Source: JBHHYR01 sp046757585 (lineage in GTDB: Bacteria; Desulfobacterota; Binatia; HRBIN30). From it: a stretch of 5,715 nucleotides of DNA. Positions 5,491 to 5,715 of the stretch are shown piece after piece. The position numbers and the translations under genes were made by a program. Position 1 is the first letter of the stretch. Each line of letters opens with the position of its first letter. The stretch is from assembly GCA_046757585.1 (NCBI GenBank), contig JBHHYR010000240.1:1-5715 (forward strand), written 5' to 3'. The notes beneath the pieces are model-generated. The model ran no database searches and was not told where the DNA came from. It saw only the letters and a program-made list of their open reading frames with translations.

Positions 5491-5715
5491 ATCTTGTACA
5501 GGCCATTGGGTATCGCGCGATCCAGTCCGGCTTCACCGTGCTCTATCGTTCGATCTTCGACGTGATCCGCGACTTCCTCCACGACGAAGCCCTCGCCGGC
5601 CAGGACAAGGTGCTGGCTCGCTATCTCGAGCCTGACCTGCTCATCATCGACGACATGGCCATGAAGCGACTGCCCAAGCAGTCGGGCGAGTACCTGTTCG
5701 AGATCATCATGCGAC
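5472..5715 (+). pseudogene. istB: istB 3' part, Walker A/B region, continuing past the window edge
   Basis: The distal half of the interrupted IS21 ATPase gene reads PGTGKSHLVQAIGYRAI, then GFTVLYRSIFDVIRDFL, then the Walker B motif LLIIDDM (5637-5657), then SGEYLFEIIMR at the edge. The Walker A lysine and serine are encoded here, while the two preceding prolines have their counterpart at the 5' part. It is in frame with that part when the CCG codons at 511-513 and 5472-5474 are superimposed. No start codon or ribosome binding site precedes it, so it is not expressed as a functional protein unless the intervening element leaves. The C-terminal portion of IstB lies beyond 5715. Confidence 0.9.

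Noticed and set aside
1..5715. CRISPR array, tRNA or rRNA
   Set aside because: No regularly spaced repeats, cloverleaf or conserved rRNA blocks were noticed on reading both strands.

Overview
The window holds three mobile elements nested inside one another, and essentially every base belongs to one of them. The outermost is a decayed IS21-family insertion sequence. A scarred istA remnant occupies the first ~207 bases. It is followed by istB, the ATPase helper gene, whose halves lie at 205-513 and 5472-5715 and which continues past the window edge. The istB gene is cut inside the codons of its Walker A (P-loop) motif.

The 4,961 bp between the two istB halves is a large-serine-recombinase (LSR) element read on the minus strand. 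In order it encodes a small protein A' (5436-4984), a small protein B' (5144-4953) and a large serine recombinase. That recombinase gene is itself split. Its catalytic N-terminal part is at 4987-4578 and the rest at 2231-531. The 2,348 bp between the two parts is a second LSR element of the same layout on the plus strand: small protein A (2237-2617), small protein B (2371-2682) and an apparently complete 622-residue recombinase (2683-4551). Removing the inner element rejoins the outer recombinase in frame (about 702 residues). Removing the outer one rejoins istB in frame (GPP/GTGKSH). This is direct evidence that both insertions were clean and site-specific.

Both elements entered at codons for highly conserved protein motifs, the IstB P-loop for the outer and the LLLGxKGT motif of a serine recombinase for the inner. 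Joining the ends of each element on paper gives an imperfect palindrome centred on a two-base core. The core is CC for the outer (12 of 20 arm positions symmetric) and TT for the inner (13 of 21), as expected for an LSR attP site. Each element is almost all coding: the recombinase stop and the start of A lie in or next to the attachment site, so there is little room for a conventional promoter.

The organism cannot be named from this. The DNA is GC-rich with strong third-position G/C and Shine-Dalgarno-like sites, which indicates a high-GC bacterium. A soil or environmental proteobacterium, acidobacterium or planctomycete is a guess only. No host chromosomal gene, tRNA, rRNA or CRISPR array was seen.
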